From: an uncultured Paraglaciecola sp.
Lineage (GTDB): Bacteria; Pseudomonadota; Gammaproteobacteria; Enterobacterales; Alteromonadaceae
Length of the DNA: 47,446 nt
Direction of reading: 5' to 3'
NCBI RefSeq assembly: GCF_913020055.1
Contig: NZ_CAJWCF010000023.1
Span: 1-47,446 of the forward strand
The position numbers and the translations under genes were made by a program. Shown here piece after piece: positions 44,789 through 47,446 of this stretch. Under the pieces are notes generated by a model. The model was not told where the DNA came from. It saw only the letters and a list, made by a program, of their open reading frames with translations, and searched no databases. Position 1 is the first letter of the stretch, and each line of letters opens with the position of its first letter.

Positions 44789-46282
44789 ATGCCGTTGGAA
44801 AACTGCATTCTGTCTATTGACCAAGGAACGACGTCTAGCAGAGCCATCGTTTTTGCTGCAGATTCAAGTATTGTTGCTGTAGCACAGCAAGAGTTTTCTC
44901 AGCATTATCCAAATGATGGTTGGGTAGAACATGATCCAGAAGATATTTGGTCAACAACAGTCAACGTATGTAAACAAGCCATTGCCCAGGCCACAGCAAA
45001 AGACGCAAAAATTGCAGCAATAGGTGTCACAAACCAAAGAGAAACCACATTGGTCTGGGACAAAAAAACCGGAAAAACCTTATACAACGCCATAGTATGG
45101 CAAGACAGGCGCACTGCTGAGCAATGCAGAAAGTTACAAGAAGCAGGACAATTAACCGCAGTTCAAGAACGTACAGGATTGTTGCTGGACCCTTATTTTT
45201 CAGCGACAAAAGTAGCTTGGATCTTAGATAATGTCGAAGGCGCAAGACAAAAGGCCGATGCCAACGAGTTAGCGTTTGGCACAGTAGATAGTTTTCTTAT
45301 CTGGCGCTTAACAGGCGGTAAAGTACATGCCACTGATGTGACTAATGCCAGTCGCACTAACCTGTTTAACATTCACACTTTAAGTTGGGACGACAAGTTA
45401 CTCGACATATTTAACGTACCCAAATCAATGTTGCCTGAAGTGAAAGAATGCGCTGATGATTTTGGTCATACTGTAGAAGGACTTTTCAGCTACTCCATGC
45501 CTATAGCGGGAGTTGCCGGAGACCAACAAGCAGCAAGCATTGGCCAATGTTGTTTCAAACAAGGCGATATCAAAAGTACCTATGGCACGGGTTGTTTTGT
45601 ATTGTTAAATACCGGCGAAAAAGCGCTGTTATCCAAAAACAAACTACTCACAACTGTGGCTTACAGCATCAAAGGTCAAACCCACTATGCATTAGAAGGT
45701 TCGATATTTATTGCTGGCGCTGCCGTGCAATGGCTCAGAGACGGTTTAAAAATCATTCAAAACGCGTCAGAAACTGAAGCCATGGCCAAAAGCATCCCTG
45801 ATGATCATGGAGTGTTTTTGGTACCTGCTTTTGCTGGATTGGGCACGCCCTATTGGGCACCTGATGCCAGAGGGGCAATATTTGGTTTAACTCGGGCTAC
45901 CAGCGGTGCTCACCTAGCAAGAGCTGCACTTGAGTCTGTGTGTTTGCAAACATCAGATTTACTAAAAGCCATGAGTGAAGATGGCGTCAACCCTAAAAAA
46001 ATAAGAGTTGATGGTGGCATGGTTGCCAACAGTTGGGTCTGTCAATTTCTGGCTGGAGTACTCGATATAACAGTCGAACGGCCCAAGGTAATGGAAACCA
46101 CCGCATTAGGCGCCGCTTATTTAGCTGGTTTACAAGTCGGTATTTACCAATCAACTGACGAGTTGGCTAGCATGAACCAGATTGACAACCATTTTGAACC
46201 TGAAATGGATGCGATAAACCACGAAAAATTACTGAAAGGATGGGCAAGTGCCATTCAAAGTACTTTGGGGTTTAAAGCATGA
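44789..46282 (+). CDS. glpK: Glycerol kinase
   Basis: A 497-residue FGGY-family kinase that phosphorylates glycerol to sn-glycerol-3-phosphate. The match to GlpK is clear throughout: [109 protein letters not shown] and [22 protein letters not shown]. The start is the ATG at 44789 with AAAGGAG 6 bases upstream; an upstream ATG at 44756 lacks support. Usual partners glpF and glpD are not adjacent. Instead the stop codon overlaps the start of an aldose 1-epimerase gene (ATGA), which suggests glycerol and a sugar are released together from one substrate. Confidence 0.96.
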   Translation: MPLENCILSIDQGTTSSRAIVFAADSSIVAVAQQEFSQHYPNDGWVEHDPEDIWSTTVNVCKQAIAQATAKDAKIAAIGVTNQRETTLVWDKKTGKTLYNAIVWQDRRTAEQCRKLQEAGQLTAVQERTGLLLDPYFSATKVAWILDNVEGARQKADANELAFGTVDSFLIWRLTGGKVHATDVTNASRTNLFNIHTLSWDDKLLDIFNVPKSMLPEVKECADDFGHTVEGLFSYSMPIAGVAGDQQAASIGQCCFKQGDIKSTYGTGCFVLLNTGEKALLSKNKLLTTVAYSIKGQTHYALEGSIFIAGAAVQWLRDGLKIIQNASETEAMAKSIPDDHGVFLVPAFAGLGTPYWAPDARGAIFGLTRATSGAHLARAALESVCLQTSDLLKAMSEDGVNPKKIRVDGGMVANSWVCQFLAGVLDITVERPKVMETTALGAAYLAGLQVGIYQSTDELASMNQIDNHFEPEMDAINHEKLLKGWASAIQSTLGFKA

Positions 46283-47337
46283 TAAAGCAGTCAAACTTTG
46301 GAAAAATGCCAGATGGCACTATAGTCGAAAAATTTTGCTTAACTAATCATCAAGGTTCAAGCGTCGAGATCCTTAATCTTGGCGGAATTATTCATCGTTG
46401 GTTGATCCCCAACAAGCAAAATAAACACACCGATATTGTTTTAGGTTACGACACAGTAAATGACTACTTAGCAGACGACAGTTTTTTAGGTGCTTTAATC
46501 GGAAGATACGCAAACCGCATCAACAAAGGAAAATTTACTTTAGCAGGTAAAAAATATCAAACCGATATCAACCTAGGCGACAACTGTCTACATGGTGGTA
46601 GCCAAGGGTTTAATTCCAAAGTGTGGCAATGCACCGTATTGTCTGACGCCGATAATCCTTCAATTATGTTGACCTTATCTAGTCCAGACGGCGATCAAGG
46701 TTTCCCTGGCGAAATTAAGGTCAAAGTGATTTATACCTTAACTGAACAGAATCGTTTAAAAATAGAGTATTTGGCAGCTGCAGAGCAAACAACCTTATAC
46801 AACCCTACAAACCATAGTTATTTTAATTTGTCAGGTCACAATAGTGGTTCGGTCGAAGCGGATCAGATTCAATTATTAGCCAGTCACTACACACCTACCG
46901 ACGAACGTGCGATACCCACTGGTGAGATTGCAGAGGTAGACAACACACCTTTTGATCTTCGAGAACTCACCGCAATTAGTCAGCCATTAGCTTCAAACCA
47001 TCAACAGATTGCATATGGAAACGGCTTAGATCACAACTTATGTTTAGACGCTTATGCCCCTCAAACAAAAGTTGCATTTTATGCTGGTAAAGCGATATCA
47101 CAAAACAGCGATGTTGTTCTTAAGGTATACACCAACATGCCAGGCATACAGATTTTTACTGCAAATCACTTTGAAAACAAAAAAGGCAAAGATAGCGTGC
47201 TATATCAAGCCCATCAAGGAGTGTGTTTTGAAACACAATTTTACCCTGACTCACCTAACCAACCGCACTTTCCAAGCGCCACGTTAGAAGCAAACAAAGA
47301 GTTTTACTCTGTGACTGAGTATGAAATTTTGTTTTAG
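46279..47337 (+). CDS. galM: Aldose 1-epimerase (galactose mutarotase)
   Basis: A 352-residue mutarotase interconverting alpha and beta anomers of galactose or glucose. Family features are [48 protein letters not shown] (His of the substrate site), the catalytic acid histidine in [18 protein letters not shown], and the catalytic base glutamate in [12 protein letters not shown]. There is no signal peptide, so it is cytosolic. It overlaps glpK by 4 bases and must be cotranslated. No terminator is visible in the 109 bases that follow before the window ends. Confidence 0.95.
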   Translation: MIKQSNFGKMPDGTIVEKFCLTNHQGSSVEILNLGGIIHRWLIPNKQNKHTDIVLGYDTVNDYLADDSFLGALIGRYANRINKGKFTLAGKKYQTDINLGDNCLHGGSQGFNSKVWQCTVLSDADNPSIMLTLSSPDGDQGFPGEIKVKVIYTLTEQNRLKIEYLAAAEQTTLYNPTNHSYFNLSGHNSGSVEADQIQLLASHYTPTDERAIPTGEIAEVDNTPFDLRELTAISQPLASNHQQIAYGNGLDHNLCLDAYAPQTKVAFYAGKAISQNSDVVLKVYTNMPGIQIFTANHFENKKGKDSVLYQAHQGVCFETQFYPDSPNQPHFPSATLEANKEFYSVTEYEILF

Positions 47338-47446
47338 AGTTACTTCAACCTCACCAATTTTTTAATATCTTTTGGCTATGTTTGTATTAACTGTTGTTGA
47401 ACACTAAACATACTGTTTTTATTGAACTTTTCATCATTGTCCAAAT

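Noticed and set aside
1..47446. CRISPR arrays, tRNA or rRNA genes, insertion sequences, prophage genes
   Set aside because: I saw no regular repeat-spacer pattern, cloverleaf, transposase, integrase or terminal repeats anywhere in the window.

Overview
The window is an AT-rich chromosomal segment of a marine gammaproteobacterium. Gene content and order point to the Alteromonadales, most likely an Alteromonadaceae genus such as Paraglaciecola, Glaciecola or Alteromonas. The evidence is a complete Gram-negative dcw cluster ending ftsQ-ftsA-ftsZ-lpxC, then secA-mutT, plus a ubiI-pepP-ygfB-6S RNA-ygfA-rpiA block of the E. coli type and several genes for algal or plant carbohydrates. The genus is inferred; no 16S rRNA gene is present. 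I found no prophage, insertion sequence, CRISPR array or tRNA.

Layout. 1-5.3 kb (minus strand): a TSUP permease, a GNAT acetyltransferase broken by a one-base frameshift, a YbaK/EbsC deacylase, a small lipoprotein, a UbiI-type flavin hydroxylase, PepP and YgfB. 5.4-11.2 kb (plus strand): 6S RNA, an unrecognised 136-residue protein, ribokinase, nucleoside hydrolase, a GAF hybrid histidine kinase, YgfA and RpiA. In E. coli zapA lies between ygfB and 6S RNA, and ygfA follows 6S RNA directly. Here zapA is absent from that place and about 4.2 kb of other genes separates 6S RNA from ygfA. 11.2-20.4 kb is accessory: secreted GH51 and GH35 glycosidases, an SDR dehydrogenase, methylthioribose kinase, an M19 dipeptidase, and a LysR regulator divergent from a CurA-like reductase.

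20.4-43.2 kb (minus strand) is the core: mraZ-rsmH-ftsL-ftsI-murE-murF-mraY-murD-ftsW-murG-murC-ddlB-ftsQ-ftsA-ftsZ, lpxC, an M23 peptidase, secA and mutT. Many junctions are 4-nt ATGA overlaps. A good sigma-70-like promoter upstream of mraZ is followed at its predicted start point by three GTGG repeats on a 10-bp period, which is the MraZ self-repression site. lpxC and secA each have their own likely promoter, and the M23 peptidase gene occupies the place where enterics carry secM.

43.4-47.4 kb: a MASE2-GGDEF diguanylate cyclase without the canonical inhibitory site, and a glpK-galM operon on the plus strand.

Themes. Nucleoside hydrolase, ribokinase and RpiA form a route from nucleosides to ribulose-5-phosphate. 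GH51 and GH35 fit removal of arabinose and galactose from polysaccharide side chains. Coupling glycerol kinase to galactose mutarotase suggests use of a galactosyl-glycerol compound such as floridoside or galactolipid head groups (inference). I see no wholly new system; the most notable points are the rearranged 6S RNA locus, the regulatory sites, and the glpK-galM pairing.
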